In this document: in pieces, positions 26,210 to 37,427 of the stretch | Numbering within the stretch: position 1 is the stretch's first letter | Layout of the letters: every line of letters starts with the position of its first letter | From: Streptococcus mitis | GTDB lineage: Bacteria; Bacillota; Bacilli; Lactobacillales; Streptococcaceae | Length of the DNA: 64,000 bases | Direction: 5' to 3' | Assembly (NCBI RefSeq): GCF_023109105.1 | Contig: NZ_JALDTZ010000010.1 | Location: 1-64,000, forward strand | The notes under the pieces: generated by a model | Database searches by the model: none | What the model saw: the letters and a program-made list of their open reading frames with translations, nothing else | Told to the model about the DNA's origin: nothing | Translations under genes and position numbers: made by a program

Positions 26210-28606
26210 TTATAAAAATTGCTGTGGCTCATGATCAATGCTGAGACGGAGCTCACTATTTTCCCGTTCTTGAGTCAAGGCCAAAACTTGGTTGAGTGTT
26301 GAGCCAAGCTCATCTTCTAAACGATATTTGATTAAAATTTGATAATGGTAGAGGTTATGAGTGCGGGCGATTGGTTTTGGTGTTGGTCCAAGAATTTTAC
26401 TAGTATCGGACAAACCAGACCGCAAAATCTCCATGACTTCATAAGCACGTTTGACCACCTCTTCTTCTTTCTTGTGAGAAAGGGTAATTCCAATCGTAAA
26501 ATAGTAAGGTGGATAGCCTAATTGTCGTCTGATTCCCATTTCATAGGCATAAAAGCCTTCATAATCCTGATCCTTGGCAAATCTTATAGCATAGTGCTGT
26601 GGATTGTAAGACTGGATTAAGACCTGACCGGCTTTTTCAGCCCGACCTGCCCGACCTGCAACCTGAGTCAAAAGTTGAAAGGTTCTCTCAGAAGAACGAA
26701 AATCAGGCAGATTCAAAGCTGTATCCGCATTTAGAACTCCGACTAAGGTCACATTTGGAAAATCCAAGCCCTTGGCAATCATTTGTGTGCCAAGCAAGAT
26801 ATCCGCTTCTCCTCGTCCAAACTGGTCAAGCAGAGCTTGGTGACTACCTTTCTTACGAGTCGTATCTACATCCATGCGTAAAATCCGAGCCTGAGGAAAG
26901 AGTTCTGCCAGCTCGTCATAAGCCTTCTGTGTCCCTGTCCCATAGTAACGAATGCTGCGACTCTTACAGTTAGGGCAAACCTGAGGAATATCCTTCGAAA
27001 AACCACAATAATGACAATTCATGGTCTTGGTATCCATGTGCAAGGTTAGAGAAATGTCACAGTTGGGACAAGTATCCACAGTCCCACATTCCCGGCACAT
27101 AACAAAGCTAGAATAGCCACGGCGATTGAGCATGAGAACCACCTGCTCTTTTTTAGCTAGACGGTCTTGAATGGCTTCTAGCAAAGGGGGCGTAAAGTTT
27201 GATGTCTCATTCTGTCCAATATAGTCCCGAAAATCAATCACTTGAACCTCGGGGATCGTGGCCAAAGGATTGGCACGTTGCGTCAGACGTAAGTGCTGAT
27301 AAACGCCTTTTCCAGCCCTCGCACGGCTCTCTAAGCTCGGTGTCGCAGACCCAAGCACCAAAGCTGCTTGATTATACTTAGCCCGTAAAATAGCCACCTC
27401 TCTGGCATGGTAACGAGGATTACTGTCCTGCTTATAAGTCGCTTCATGTTCCTCATCAATAATCATAACACCCAGATTTTTCAGCGGAGCAAAGATAGCC
27501 GATCTGGCACCAACAACAACTTGAGCATCGCCACGTTCTACCTTGCGCCATTCATCATACTTTTCACCATTGGACAGGCCTGAGTGAAGTATGGCAACCT
27601 TGTCCCCAAAACGAGCGATAAAACGCTCCGTCATCTGAGGAGTCAAGGAAATCTCAGGTACCAGCAAAATAGCTGTCTTGCCCTTATCCAAAGCACCTTG
27701 GATAATCTGCAAGTAAACCTCAGTCTTCCCACTTCCTGTAATCCCTTGAAGGAGGAAGGGTGGCTGATGACTGCCAATCGCACTGACAACCGCATCTCGC
27801 GCCTGTCCTTGTTCTGGATTCAACTCCAAAGGTCGACTTGCCTCTATGCCTTCAAAATAAGCAGCTGAGCGTTGAACTTCCTTTTGAACTATGGTAACAG
27901 CACCTTGTTCCACAAAGAAGTTGACTTGCTCACGCGAGTAGGACTCTAACAAACTAGCCAAAGAAGCACTCTCCGGATGAGACAGCAAATAGTCTCTCAA
28001 TTCCAACTTTTTCTTGGCGCGTGCAGAAATCTCGACACCTTCTAACTGAACAAGGTCGACTTCATACCAGGACTGGGTCTTGACCTTCTTTTGATCGACT
28101 GCCTGATATTCCAGACCAAGCAGGCCTTTTCTTGTCAAACGCATCATTTCAGCTTGCTTAGCTAAATCTAAAGAAGAAAAGGCTAGCGAATCTTCAGAAC
28201 CAAACAAGCGCTCTTTGTCTGCCTGACTTAGACCTTCCAGAGGATAGAGAATCTTGTCATAGCTGGAATTTAGAAATCCCGGCAACATGGCCTTGAGGAT
28301 GGAGATTTTGTAGGAGAAGACAGATTTGCGAAGCTCCTCAGCCAGCCAGAGTTGTTCTTTCGTGAGAACGGGAGAAAAATCCAGCACCTCGGCTATATCT
28401 TTTAAATCTTGCTCCATTTCTTCTTCATATGATTGAGACTCTAAACCAAGAACAATACCTTGAATCAGGCGATTTCCCTTACCAAAGGGCACGTGAACCC
28501 GCATCCCAACCTCCAGCATTCCCAGAAATTCCTCCGGAATCCTATAACTATAGGGCTGGTCTGTCTGCATCAAGGGTACATCTACGATAATCTTTGCGAT
28601 TGCCAT
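26210..28606 (-). CDS. priA: Primosomal protein N' (replication-restart helicase)
   Basis: The 798-residue 3'-to-5' helicase reloads the replisome at collapsed forks. The N-terminal 3' binding domain covers about 1-110. The helicase core has Walker A GITGSGKTEVY (near 289) and DEEH within MIIDEEHEATYK (near 385). The paired zinc-binding cysteines are seen as CRECGTVDTCPNC (near 508), CHYCGF and CPNCKS. The C-terminal helicase motif QVAGRAGRAEK lies at about 647-657. The length is normal. It heads the run to stkP; the gap upstream to rpoZ contains a BOX element, which may carry or alter its promoter. Confidence 0.96.
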   Translation of the reverse strand: MAIAKIIVDVPLMQTDQPYSYRIPEEFLGMLEVGMRVHVPFGKGNRLIQGIVLGLESQSYEEEMEQDLKDIAEVLDFSPVLTKEQLWLAEELRKSVFSYKISILKAMLPGFLNSSYDKILYPLEGLSQADKERLFGSEDSLAFSSLDLAKQAEMMRLTRKGLLGLEYQAVDQKKVKTQSWYEVDLVQLEGVEISARAKKKLELRDYLLSHPESASLASLLESYSREQVNFFVEQGAVTIVQKEVQRSAAYFEGIEASRPLELNPEQGQARDAVVSAIGSHQPPFLLQGITGSGKTEVYLQIIQGALDKGKTAILLVPEISLTPQMTERFIARFGDKVAILHSGLSNGEKYDEWRKVERGDAQVVVGARSAIFAPLKNLGVMIIDEEHEATYKQDSNPRYHAREVAILRAKYNQAALVLGSATPSLESRARAGKGVYQHLRLTQRANPLATIPEVQVIDFRDYIGQNETSNFTPPLLEAIQDRLAKKEQVVLMLNRRGYSSFVMCRECGTVDTCPNCDISLTLHMDTKTMNCHYCGFSKDIPQVCPNCKSRSIRYYGTGTQKAYDELAELFPQARILRMDVDTTRKKGSHQALLDQFGRGEADILLGTQMIAKGLDFPNVTLVGVLNADTALNLPDFRSSERTFQLLTQVAGRAGRAEKAGQVLIQSYNPQHYAIRFAKDQDYEGFYAYEMGIRRQLGYPPYYFTIGITLSHKKEEEVVKRAYEVMEILRSGLSDTSKILGPTPKPIARTHNLYHYQILIKYRLEDELGSTLNQVLALTQERENSELRLSIDHEPQQFL

Positions 28607-28626
28607 CTTCTCACCTCCTCCTTGTC

Positions 28627-28776
28627 ATACTCTTCGAAAATCTCTTCAAACCACGTCAGCGTCGCCTTACCGTATATATGTTACTGACTTCGTCAGTCCT
28701 ATCAGCAACCTCAAAACCGTGTTTTGAGCAACCTGCGGCTAGCTTCCTAGTTTGCTTTTTGATTTTCATTGAGTAT
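28627..28776 (+). repeat. BOX element (A1-B1-C1), copy 2
   Basis: About 150 bp with the same boxA, boxB and boxC segments as copy 1. It lies 21 bases upstream of the priA start, opposite in orientation to priA transcription. rpoZ transcripts running into priA would therefore cross it in reverse. Confidence 0.95.
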
Positions 28777-28822
28777 CAGTATATTCTTGCAATAGAAAAA
28801 ATAAGATTGAGTCCCCCCAACC

Positions 28823-29137
28823 TTAAATTTTTTCACCATCTTCTTTTTCTTTAGCGATTTGCTCTTTGATTTTCTTTTCTTCTTCTTCTTTGCGGCGTTT
28901 TTCTTCTTCAATACGGCGACGCACTGCTTCACGTTTTCCTTCTGGATCTGGGTGAATTGTAACGTTTCCTGATTCGATTTCTTCTAAAGCGCGAAGAGTT
29001 GATTTTTCAGACTTGAAACCTTGAGTTGCTGGCACACCTGCTTCCAATTCGTGGGCACGTTTTGCTTCCAAGATTACGAGTGAATATTTTGAAGGAACCT
29101 TGTCGAGCAAGGTATCAATAGAGGGTTTTAACATCAT
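28823..29137 (-). CDS. rpoZ: DNA-directed RNA polymerase omega subunit
   Basis: The 104-residue subunit helps assemble and stabilise RNA polymerase. The family core [20 protein letters not shown] and AKRAHELE is at the N-terminus (about 2-34). The C-terminal third (about 70-104) is a highly charged E/K/R-rich helix extension. This is typical for streptococcal RpoZ. It is the second gene after gmk, 24 bp downstream on the same strand, an arrangement conserved in Firmicutes. Confidence 0.93.
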   Translation of the reverse strand: MMLKPSIDTLLDKVPSKYSLVILEAKRAHELEAGVPATQGFKSEKSTLRALEEIESGNVTIHPDPEGKREAVRRRIEEEKRRKEEEEKKIKEQIAKEKEDGEKI

Positions 29138-29161
29138 TTGCTTGTACCTATTTTCTAAATT

Positions 29162-29803
<642 letters not shown>

Positions 29804-29884
29804 TCAGTCTGTGAAATAACATTTCTCTAGAATAATGGCAAAAAGCCAGATTATCCTTTACAGTCTTTCTATCTAGTGTAACAA

Positions 29885-29912
29885 AAAAGCAGTAATTTTT
29901 CAACTGCTCTTT
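29885..29912 (-). terminator. Terminator after rny
   Basis: On the minus strand AGCAGT and ACTGCT pair around a 9-base loop, followed by TTTTTTGTT. Confidence 0.85.
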
Positions 29913-29917
29913 CTTAT

Positions 29918-31531
29918 TTATTTAGCATAATCTACTGCACGAAGCTCGCGAATCACGGTTACCTTGATATTTCCTGGGTAATCGAGATTATTTTCAATTT
30001 TCTCACGAACTTTGTGAGCCAAGATTGTGACTTTGTCGTCTTTGATTTGTCCTGGATTGACCATGATACGGATTTCACGTCCTGCTTGAAGAGCAAAGCT
30101 AGTTTGTACTCCTTCAAAGCCATTCGCAATTTCTTCCAAATCATGAAGACGCTTGATATAGCTTTCAAGAGACTCACTACGAGCACCTGGACGGGCTGCG
30201 CTCAAGGCATCTGCTGCAGCAACGATAACTGCAATCACGCTTTCAGCTTCAACATCACCATGGTGACTAGCAATCGTATTTACCACAACTGGGTGTTCCT
30301 TGTACTTACGAGCCAATTCCATACCAATTTCAACGTGGCTACCCTCAACCTCACGGTCGATGGCTTTCCCGATATCGTGAAGGAATCCAGCACGACGGGC
30401 AAGAGCCGCATTTTCACCAAGCTCACTCGCCATGATACCAGCCAGCTTAGCAACTTCAATCGAATGACGCAAGACGTTTTGTCCATATGAAGTACGGAAC
30501 TGCAAACGTCCCATTATCTTCATCAAATCTGGATGAAGGTTTGGTGCACCAATCTCATAGGCAGCAGCCTCACCGTATTCACGGATTTTATTGTCAATCT
30601 CCTGACGGTTTTTCTCAACCAACTCTTCGATACGAGCTGGGTGAATACGACCATCCTTGAGCAACATTTCCATAGTCATGCGGGCAATCTCACGACGAAT
30701 CGGATCAAATCCTGACAAGGTCACCACTTCTGGCGTATCATCGATAATCACATCGACCCCTGTCAAGCTTTCAAAGGTACGAATGTTACGACCTTCACGA
30801 CCAATAATACGTCCCTTCATAGTATCATCCGGCAGATGAACTGTTGAGTTTGTTGACTCCGCTACATATTCACCAGCGATACGTTGCATAGCTTGAACCA
30901 AGATGTCCTTGGCCATTTTGTCAGAACGTTCCTTGACCTCTTGCTCAGCTTCGCGAATGCGACTGGCAATCTCCTTGGTCAAGTTCTCCTCTGTCTGAGC
31001 CAAGATAATATCTCGTGCTTCTGCCTGAGACAGAGCACCAATACGCTCTAGTTCAGCTTCTTTTTGTCTTTCGACTTCCTCTAATTGCTCTTCACGCGCA
31101 TCAAGGTTTTTCGCCCTATCAGAAATACTTTGTTCTTTTTGTTCAAGTGTTTGTTCTTTACTCGTCAAATTGTCGTCCTTACGGTCAAGGCTAGTAGCTC
31201 TCTCTGTCAAACGACTTTCGATTTGTTTGAGTTCTTGACGTTCTGATTTGAATTCAGCGTCCACTTCTTCACGGTATTTTCTGGCTTCTTCTTTGGCCTC
31301 CAATAGTGCTTCTTTTTTAAGAGACTTGCTTTCACGTTTGGCTTCATTAACAAGTAAATCCGCTTCACGCTCAGCTTGTCCACGTAAATTAGTTGCTTCT
31401 TGTTCAGCATTTAAAAGCATCAACTCCGCAGCTTCCTGAGATGATTTCATCTTGGCTGAGATGCTGACATATCCAATGACTAAACCAATGATGACGGCAA
31501 AAACAGCAATCGCAAGCGACATGATTTCCAT
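29918..31531 (-). CDS. rny: Ribonuclease Y
   Basis: The 537-residue membrane-anchored endoribonuclease starts mRNA decay. An N-terminal membrane helix (about 4-24) is followed by a long coiled coil (about 30-200) rich in E, K, A and Q. The KH domain includes [15 protein letters not shown] (about 236-250). The HD domain contains the metal-binding HDIGKAID near 365 and HHGDVEAES near 396. This layout and length match RNase Y of Bacillus and streptococci. It is monocistronic: a terminator follows and the upstream neighbour tmcAL also has one. Confidence 0.96.
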   Translation of the reverse strand: MEIMSLAIAVFAVIIGLVIGYVSISAKMKSSQEAAELMLLNAEQEATNLRGQAEREADLLVNEAKRESKSLKKEALLEAKEEARKYREEVDAEFKSERQELKQIESRLTERATSLDRKDDNLTSKEQTLEQKEQSISDRAKNLDAREEQLEEVERQKEAELERIGALSQAEARDIILAQTEENLTKEIASRIREAEQEVKERSDKMAKDILVQAMQRIAGEYVAESTNSTVHLPDDTMKGRIIGREGRNIRTFESLTGVDVIIDDTPEVVTLSGFDPIRREIARMTMEMLLKDGRIHPARIEELVEKNRQEIDNKIREYGEAAAYEIGAPNLHPDLMKIMGRLQFRTSYGQNVLRHSIEVAKLAGIMASELGENAALARRAGFLHDIGKAIDREVEGSHVEIGMELARKYKEHPVVVNTIASHHGDVEAESVIAVIVAAADALSAARPGARSESLESYIKRLHDLEEIANGFEGVQTSFALQAGREIRIMVNPGQIKDDKVTILAHKVREKIENNLDYPGNIKVTVIRELRAVDYAK

Positions 31532-31674
31532 GTTTTTACCTCATTTTATTGTTATTCCGAATGACATACATTCTTTTACATTCTACCATAAAAAAGTGAT
31601 TTTCACAAACCTAAAATAGAATATGTTTTTGGGAATTTATAATACATTTACTAAAATAAACTTGTTTTTTAGAA

Positions 31675-31693
31675 AAGCCTACCTTTCAGTAGA
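31675..31693 (-). terminator. Terminator after tmcAL
   Basis: On the minus strand GTCTAC and GTAGGC pair (one G-U) around a 6-base loop, followed by TTTTC. It is short, so of modest strength. Confidence 0.5.
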
Positions 31694-31694
31694 C

Positions 31695-32792
31695 TTAGTT
31701 TGATTCTATTCTAATGGGTACTCTGCCGAAATTCTGTTCTGCTATACTCGGGTGTCCTAGTTGGTAGATTTGATCTGCCTTTTGGGTCACGGCATCCCAG
31801 GTTTTTTTTCCAATTCGGCTGACTAGATGGATCTGCCCTTTCAAAGACTTAAGATGTTGTCTGCCTTTTTCGGTAAAGCCAAGGACATGGATACCTTCTG
31901 GCAAGTCACTTTCTCTGGCCTGCACCAAGATATAGGTCAAGAGACGTCTGACACGCGCCTTGGTGTAGCGTTTGGTCGCAACCGCCTCGATCAATTCGTC
32001 AACAGACTGAGCTGTCTTGATGGCATCCTTGATGCGCACTGCCATTTCTTGATTAACCTGATAAATAGTACTTAGGTCTGGATTTGAAAAGATTTGATAG
32101 CGTAAAAGTGGAAAATAATCTTCCCAGCTCACCTTACTAGTCTGCTCAAAGAGGGCAGCAGAGGGCATAAAGCGTTCTAAGAAATCTTGGTCTGACTGAT
32201 GCTGACGCAGGGCTGTCGCCGAGGCAAAGTCCACATCCTTGTCCACAGAATGATAACCTGCCCCCTGACGCTGAATCGGGTGCAACTTGATGTTTCGTGC
32301 AGCAAGCGCCTTGGCATAGGCCAGAGCAAGGACATGATTGGGCGTATTGCCTGAAAAATCAAGACCTGCAAATTCCTTCCACATAGCTTGGGTTTTCTGG
32401 GGATAGGAGAGGGAATCAGGAAGATTTTCCACAAATTTCTCCATCTCAGCACCCTGCTCTGTGTATAAATCAGCGATTTTCTGGTAATCTAGAACTTCCT
32501 CCGTCCCAAAAGCTAGAATATCAATGCCCAAACGAGCCAAGATGTCCACAGCCCCTTGGCCAAAGAAATCTGCTGCCTGAACACTGACTAAAAAGGGCAA
32601 TTCTACTACCAAGTCTGCGCCATTTTCCAATGCCATTTGGGCTCGTGTCCACTTGTCCACAATTGCAGGCTCACCTCTCTGCATAAAATTCCCTGACATA
32701 GCCACGATTTTCAGTCCATCAGCCTGATCTAGCAGGTATTTGTGGCCATTGTGAAAAGGATTGAACTCCGCTATAATACCTGTGATGGTCAT
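31695..32792 (-). CDS. tmcAL: tRNA(Met) cytidine acetate ligase (YlbM family)
   Basis: The 365-residue protein belongs to the nucleotidyltransferase family that builds N4-acetylcytidine at the wobble base of elongator tRNA-Met, using acetate and ATP. The nucleotidyltransferase signature [17 protein letters not shown] with the HNGH motif is at about 5-21. [17 protein letters not shown] (about 33-49) follows. The assignment rests on the B. subtilis homologue. It lies 9 bp downstream of a class I methyltransferase gene and is probably coupled to it. Confidence 0.9.
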   Translation of the reverse strand: MTITGIIAEFNPFHNGHKYLLDQADGLKIVAMSGNFMQRGEPAIVDKWTRAQMALENGADLVVELPFLVSVQAADFFGQGAVDILARLGIDILAFGTEEVLDYQKIADLYTEQGAEMEKFVENLPDSLSYPQKTQAMWKEFAGLDFSGNTPNHVLALAYAKALAARNIKLHPIQRQGAGYHSVDKDVDFASATALRQHQSDQDFLERFMPSAALFEQTSKVSWEDYFPLLRYQIFSNPDLSTIYQVNQEMAVRIKDAIKTAQSVDELIEAVATKRYTKARVRRLLTYILVQARESDLPEGIHVLGFTEKGRQHLKSLKGQIHLVSRIGKKTWDAVTQKADQIYQLGHPSIAEQNFGRVPIRIESN

Positions 32793-32801
32793 GATATTCT
32801 C

Positions 32802-33542
32802 CTACTTCTGTGCCACAAAAAACCAACGGTTGCTAGTTTCTGTTGGCTCCTTGTCCTCAAAGTCCGCATAGAGTTTGAAGGATTTGAAACCAGCCTGTTC
32901 CAGCAAAATATCATAGGTTAAGACCTCGTATGTACGCTCCTCATGCACCTCATCGTGACGACTAAAGGATCCGTCTGCTTCCTTGATAAAGAAAGTCAGT
33001 TCATGCACGATAGAGTGAGGGGCTTCGTCCTCATAGGTGTCCCAAAGCATGGCAAAGTCTTCTGCATTTTCATGATAGGAATAACCTGGAAAAACGTCGT
33101 CAGTCTGGTAAGTCGAATGCACATCAAAGATAAAAACACCATCTTCATTTAAGGCATTATAGACTTCTTTAAAAACGTCCCCTACTTCCACCTCATCCTG
33201 CATGTAACAGATTGAGTCCGAGTAACACGTGACAAAATCGTATTTACCTGCCTTGGACAAATCCAGCATATTGCCTTCAATAAAATCAATCTTTTGCTTG
33301 GCTGAAGCTGCTCTCTTCTCCGCTATCTTTAACATATCCGCGCTCAAGTCCAGTCCAGTTACATCAAAACCTGCCTGAGAAAAGCGCACAGACTGAATAC
33401 CTGTCCCACAAGCCAACTCCAAGAGTTTCTTTCTCTCCTTAGTCTTTGGCAAATGACGGAGGGAAAAATCCGTCCATTTATCGTATAAACTATCGTCCAT
33501 CACAGCATCATAAACAGCCGCAAAGGTTTCATAAGTCGCCAT
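32802..33542 (-). CDS. Class I SAM-dependent methyltransferase, substrate unknown
   Basis: The 246-residue protein has the Rossmann-fold motif I LLELACGTGIQSVRFSQAGF (near 40-59) and motif II VTGLDLSADML, then IDFIEGNML. I start at the ATG at 33542 (MATYETFAAVYD), which has GGAG about 14 bases upstream. An in-frame ATG at 33617 would add 25 residues that look non-coding. The substrate cannot be read from sequence. It follows rsfS and precedes tmcAL on the same strand, in the conserved yqeG-to-tmcAL neighbourhood. A role in RNA or ribosome modification is suggested only by that context. Confidence 0.85.
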   Translation of the reverse strand: MATYETFAAVYDAVMDDSLYDKWTDFSLRHLPKTKERKKLLELACGTGIQSVRFSQAGFDVTGLDLSADMLKIAEKRAASAKQKIDFIEGNMLDLSKAGKYDFVTCYSDSICYMQDEVEVGDVFKEVYNALNEDGVFIFDVHSTYQTDDVFPGYSYHENAEDFAMLWDTYEDEAPHSIVHELTFFIKEADGSFSRHDEVHEERTYEVLTYDILLEQAGFKSFKLYADFEDKEPTETSNRWFFVAQK

Positions 33543-33610
33543 AATCATGCTACTAAGAGCTCCATGGTAAACACCACTAGCCCTTACCTTTCTATCCATT
33601 TTTTCTAAAA

Positions 33611-33646
33611 TAAGCAAATAAAACCCAGTTGACTACAACTGAGTTC
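33611..33646 (-). terminator. Weak hairpin between rsfS and the methyltransferase gene
   Basis: On the minus strand CTCAGTTG and CAACTGGG pair around a short loop and are followed by TTTTATTT. It could partly terminate the nadD-rsfS transcript. Confidence 0.45.
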
Positions 33647-33651
33647 ATCTT

Positions 33652-34005
<354 letters not shown>

Positions 34006-34017
34006 TTAATCCTCTTT

Positions 34018-34518
34018 CTAGAAAATATGTTTGTAATTTAGGACATCTGCAAAGCGCCCCTCCCAAATGCCCTCATAAAATTCATTTATCGTTTCTGCTG
34101 GAATGTCATCGCCATCAAACGTTGTGCAAGTTCCTTCTGGAATAATAAGCTGATAGCCATATTCAAAGGCAACCTTGACAGAGGTATCCACACAATATTC
34201 TGTCTGCATACCACATAAAACTAATTTTTCAATCCCCTGTTTATCCAAGTATTCTTTTAAACCAGTTTCTTTGAAAATACTGTTATACTTCTTCTGAAAG
34301 ACCTTTTCATTAGGTTTTCGACTTAAAAACTCAGATAACTGCCAATCTTCTGATGTTTGAGCTTCAGAGTTCTCAATATGTTGAACATAGATAATTTCGA
34401 TATTCTTGCTTCTAGCCTGGTTTTGTAAATAAGAAATTTTTTCCAATAGACTTTTTGTCTGAAACCCAGTTTCCACTAAAATATTCTGAACATCAATGAT
34501 TATAAAAGCCGTCTTCAT
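34018..34518 (-). CDS. Isochorismatase-family cysteine hydrolase
   Basis: The 166-residue protein has the family fold: the acidic FIIIDVQN at the N-terminus (catalytic Asp9), a Lys expected near 80, and the nucleophile segment LVLCGMQTEYCVDTSVK (about 106-122) with the second cysteine of CGMQTEYC as candidate nucleophile. These enzymes cleave varied amides or enol ethers, for example nicotinamide. The exact substrate is not visible. Its location between yqeK and rsfS, next to nadD, makes an NAD-related substrate conceivable, but that is inference. It abuts yqeK with no gap. Confidence 0.85.
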   Translation of the reverse strand: MKTAFIIIDVQNILVETGFQTKSLLEKISYLQNQARSKNIEIIYVQHIENSEAQTSEDWQLSEFLSRKPNEKVFQKKYNSIFKETGLKEYLDKQGIEKLVLCGMQTEYCVDTSVKVAFEYGYQLIIPEGTCTTFDGDDIPAETINEFYEGIWEGRFADVLNYKHIF

Positions 34519-35112
34519 TTAGTCCTCTTTCAAATAGTGTACAAAGGCGTTATAGGTTTCAAGGGTTTGGGGATAGATGGGAAATCCTTGATGAGCCAAA
34601 TGCTCCACAGTTCGTGCCGTTTCGTAGGCCACTGCCTTATTAAGTGACAAACTTGCAATTTCACGCGCCTGATCCACGCCTGGAAAGGCACGATTGTGCT
34701 CGATATAATCTGCGACGTAGATGACTTTATCTAGATCGGTCATCTGACCAGCTCCGACTGTATGGATTTCAATAGCTCGCAGGATTTCAGAGTCTTGCAA
34801 ATCCAAATCTTCCTGAATCTTGTAGATGCCAACCATACCATGCCAGACATTATTGCCCCAGTTTTTGAGGTCAGGGTCTAGCTGATAACGGTCAATCAAG
34901 TCTAGAAATTCCTGATCTGACAACTTTTTAGCATAGTCATGAAGGAGACCTGCTAGACCTGCTTTATCGGCATCGACTCCGAATCGTTCTGCAAGTTCAA
35001 TGGCTGCACACTCTACACCCAAGCAATGGGTTACACGTTTTTCAGGTAGAAGCTCTGCCATTCTTTCCAACAAAACCTCACGGGAACAGTTGATATAGTC
35101 TTGGTATGCCAT
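34519..35112 (-). CDS. yqeK: HD-domain hydrolase YqeK (bis(5'-nucleosyl)-tetraphosphatase, symmetrical)
   Basis: The 197-residue protein contains an HD domain with [19 protein letters not shown] (about 29-47), then [10 protein letters not shown] carrying the HD pair (about 56-65) and EIHTVGAG near 115. The B. subtilis and S. aureus homologues hydrolyse Ap4A to ADP. It overlaps nadD by one base and is followed directly by the isochorismatase gene, the usual order in Firmicutes. It is intact. Confidence 0.93.
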   Translation of the reverse strand: MAYQDYINCSREVLLERMAELLPEKRVTHCLGVECAAIELAERFGVDADKAGLAGLLHDYAKKLSDQEFLDLIDRYQLDPDLKNWGNNVWHGMVGIYKIQEDLDLQDSEILRAIEIHTVGAGQMTDLDKVIYVADYIEHNRAFPGVDQAREIASLSLNKAVAYETARTVEHLAHQGFPIYPQTLETYNAFVHYLKED

Positions 35113-35741
35113 CAGTAAAGCCCCTCCTTCTCGATGTAGTCTAGCACTGGCTGAGGTAGGAGAAAGTTGGGTTTCCGACCTTGGGCAATGAAGTCACGCA
35201 CCATGCTGGACGAGATGTCCATGAGAGGCACATCCACCCAGATAACTGGATAGGAAGTCCCAGCCTTGTAACGTGGGCGCTGAACTCCCACAAACTGAAC
35301 CATGTCGACCAGCTCATCAATTCGGTACCATTTAGGCAGATAGTCCACCATATCAGCCCCGATAATGAAGTAATAATCCGTGTCTGGATGTTGTTCCGTC
35401 AAAATCTTCATGGTGTCGTAGGTGTAGGAAATTCCCTTGCGCTCTAACTCGATTGTTTCAATGGCTAAGCCTTCAATCCCCTCAATCGCCAACTCAAGCA
35501 TCTTGAGCCGATGGTGCTCGGGGATGGTTTCCTTTTTATCTACATGAGGTGGTTGGTATTCGGGCATGAGCAGGACCTGGTCCAGTCCCAACTGTTGTCG
35601 TACTTGGTCCGCCACAACAAGATGGGCATTGTGAACAGGGTTAAAATTTCCGCCTAAAATCCCGACTTGTTTGCGTTTTTTCTCCTTGATTTCTGGCTCC
35701 AACTCTACCTTGGTAAAGGGAGTCAATAATTCGATTGCCAT
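35112..35741 (-). CDS. nadD: Nicotinate-nucleotide adenylyltransferase
   Basis: The 209-residue enzyme makes deamido-NAD from nicotinate mononucleotide and ATP. The nucleotidyltransferase motif [19 protein letters not shown] (about 27-45) and the C-terminal ISSSMVRDF segment (about 177-185) are both present. The first 23 residues ([20 protein letters not shown]...) are an N-terminal extension typical of streptococci. It shares one base with yqeK and follows yhbY at 51 bp. Confidence 0.95.
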   Translation of the reverse strand: MAIELLTPFTKVELEPEIKEKKRKQVGILGGNFNPVHNAHLVVADQVRQQLGLDQVLLMPEYQPPHVDKKETIPEHHRLKMLELAIEGIEGLAIETIELERKGISYTYDTMKILTEQHPDTDYYFIIGADMVDYLPKWYRIDELVDMVQFVGVQRPRYKAGTSYPVIWVDVPLMDISSSMVRDFIAQGRKPNFLLPQPVLDYIEKEGLY

Positions 35742-35792
35742 AGGCTCGTCTTCCTTTAATTCTCTGTAAAAACAGTTGTTTGGAGTAGGGTT

Positions 35793-36104
35793 TTAGATTT
35801 CTTTGACTTTCTTGGAAATCTTGCGATTTTCTTTCTTGCTGGATTGTTTATACAAAATCAAGATGCGTCCGATTTTTTGGACCGTATCCACACCGATTTC
35901 TTCTTCCAAGATTTCAGCTACTTCGTGGATGTTTTCATCTGTGTTTTGCAAGAGCGTAACTTTAATCAATTCGCGAGCGTCAAGAGCTTGACGGACGCTG
36001 GTTTTGATTTGGTCGTTGAGACCATTTTTCCCGATTTGGATGATGGGTTTGAGGGTGTGTGCCTGGCTGTTGAGGAAGGCACGTTGTTTTGATGTTAATG
36101 ACAT
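35793..36104 (-). CDS. yhbY: YhbY-family RNA-binding (CRM domain) protein
   Basis: The 103-residue protein is almost entirely one CRM domain. The GxxG-like loop lies in IIQIGKNGLNDQIK (about 20-33), and the conserved LTSKQRAFLNSQAH is near the start. Family members bind pre-50S ribosomes. The C-terminus is basic (KKENRKISKKVKEI). It belongs to the yqeG-yqeH-yhbY ribosome-assembly group, but a 214-bp gap with a structured element separates it from yqeH, which is unusual for this group. Confidence 0.93.
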   Translation of the reverse strand: MSLTSKQRAFLNSQAHTLKPIIQIGKNGLNDQIKTSVRQALDARELIKVTLLQNTDENIHEVAEILEEEIGVDTVQKIGRILILYKQSSKKENRKISKKVKEI

Positions 36105-36128
36105 AATTTCTTTAAAAGAGTTTCTTTT

Positions 36129-36263
36129 AATACTTTTCTGAAGTGGTGACGGACGTCAGCAAAGTCCTTCGGACTTTCATGACTAAAATTTGAGCCTAAG
36201 GTCTCTAATTTTCCGCAGTTGGTACAATTCCTTGTACCAACTGACACCACGGCGAAAAGTATT
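36129..36263. repeat. 135-bp inverted-repeat element predicted to fold as a cloverleaf
   Basis: The ends pair: AATACTTTTC with GAAAAGTATT, then GTGGTG with CACCAC. Inside are three hairpins: AAAGTCC-TTC-GGACTTT (36161-36177) extended by GTCA/TGAC; AAAATT-GAG-CC / GG-CTC-AATTTT (about 36186-36212); and the perfect AGTTGGTACAA / TTGTACCAACT (36217-36242). No coding sequence is present. It lies between yqeH and yhbY. It may be a mobile hairpin repeat (SPRITE- or MITE-like) or a processed RNA; not identified. Confidence 0.7.
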
Positions 36264-36318
36264 CTCTACAGGGCTCGCCCTGCTCGCCCGAATTCAGATA
36301 ACCCTTTCCTTTCTGTGT

Positions 36319-37425
36319 TTAAATAATTGCTTTGCGTGTGACGACGGCGACGCCTTCTGGTGCCCAGACGGCGACTTTGGCAGTTCCTGTTACGCGAATC
36401 CAGCCTAGTCCTGAGATAACTAGATCTGTCTTATCCTTGATATTAAAGACATGTTGGACTAGTTTTGGAAAATCTTCTTTTTCCTTGCTATTTGGCGGTG
36501 TTAGAAGAGTTCCAAGGTGCTTGTCGTAAAAGGCACTAGCGCCCTCAAGCTTGGTACGGTGGAGTTTGAGTTCATTGTCAAAGAAGGCTGTGAATCCTTG
36601 CTTTTCTCCTGCAATGAAGTCAAAGCGTCCCAAACCACCTAAAAACAGGGTTTGCTCGGGATTAAGCTGATAGGTTTTAGGCTTGATTTCCTTTTTAGGA
36701 CTGACATACTTGAGGTTTTTAGCCGTCAAGTAGTGGGCCATCTGATGACGGTGGATAATTCCCGGTGTATCGTAGATATATGAACCGTCGTCAAGCGGAA
36801 TCTCAATCTTGTCCAAGGTTGTCCCTGGGAAGCGCGAAGTCGTGATGACATTCTGATCACCCGTAATTTCCTGGATAATAGCATTAATAAGAGTTGATTT
36901 CCCAACATTGGTTACCCCAACAACATAGACATCACGGCCCTTACGGTAATGTTCAATCTTGTCAATGACTTCCTTAATGGCATGTTTGTTTTGTGCCGAA
37001 GTTAGGACGACATCGACTGGACGAAGACCCTCTTCGTGGGCACGCTCCATCAACCACTGGCTAATCTTGCCCGGTTTAACAGACTTGGGCAAGATATCTT
37101 TTTTATTTCCAACCAAGAGGACATCATTGCCCGAGACAAAACGTGGCAAGCCTGGGATGACAGAGCCATTAAAGTCAAAGATATCAATGACATTGACCAC
37201 CAAGGCATCACTGTCTCCCACCTCGTGCAAGAGCTTGAGGAAATCATCATCCGTCAACTGGACATCCGTGATTTCATTGTAGTGGCGGAGACGGAAACAG
37301 CGTTGGCAATAGACTTCACCAGTCTCCAAACCTTTTTCAAGTGCCGACTGGGGGGTAAAGCCAAGACCAGCCTTGTCTGTCGTCTGAATGGTTGCTCCAC
37401 AACCAATACAGAGAATTTCTTCCAT
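36319..37425 (-). CDS. yqeH: Ribosome-biogenesis GTPase YqeH
   Basis: The 368-residue circularly permuted GTPase is needed for 30S assembly. An N-terminal treble-clef zinc finger has CIGCGATIQT (Cys6, Cys9) and YCQRCFRLRH near 39. The G motifs appear in permuted order: G4 VGNKKD near 112, then G1 GVTNVGKSTLIN near 171, and G3 DTPGI near 219. The C-terminal domain follows. It overlaps nothing but begins 2 bp after yqeG. The structured 36129-36263 element lies in its 3' region. Confidence 0.96.
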   Translation of the reverse strand: MEEILCIGCGATIQTTDKAGLGFTPQSALEKGLETGEVYCQRCFRLRHYNEITDVQLTDDDFLKLLHEVGDSDALVVNVIDIFDFNGSVIPGLPRFVSGNDVLLVGNKKDILPKSVKPGKISQWLMERAHEEGLRPVDVVLTSAQNKHAIKEVIDKIEHYRKGRDVYVVGVTNVGKSTLINAIIQEITGDQNVITTSRFPGTTLDKIEIPLDDGSYIYDTPGIIHRHQMAHYLTAKNLKYVSPKKEIKPKTYQLNPEQTLFLGGLGRFDFIAGEKQGFTAFFDNELKLHRTKLEGASAFYDKHLGTLLTPPNSKEKEDFPKLVQHVFNIKDKTDLVISGLGWIRVTGTAKVAVWAPEGVAVVTRKAII

Positions 37426-37427
37426 AG

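Noticed and set aside
33542..33617. ATG at 33617 as the start of the methyltransferase gene
   Set aside because: The extra 25 residues are not family-like and the ATG at 33542 has GGAG upstream.
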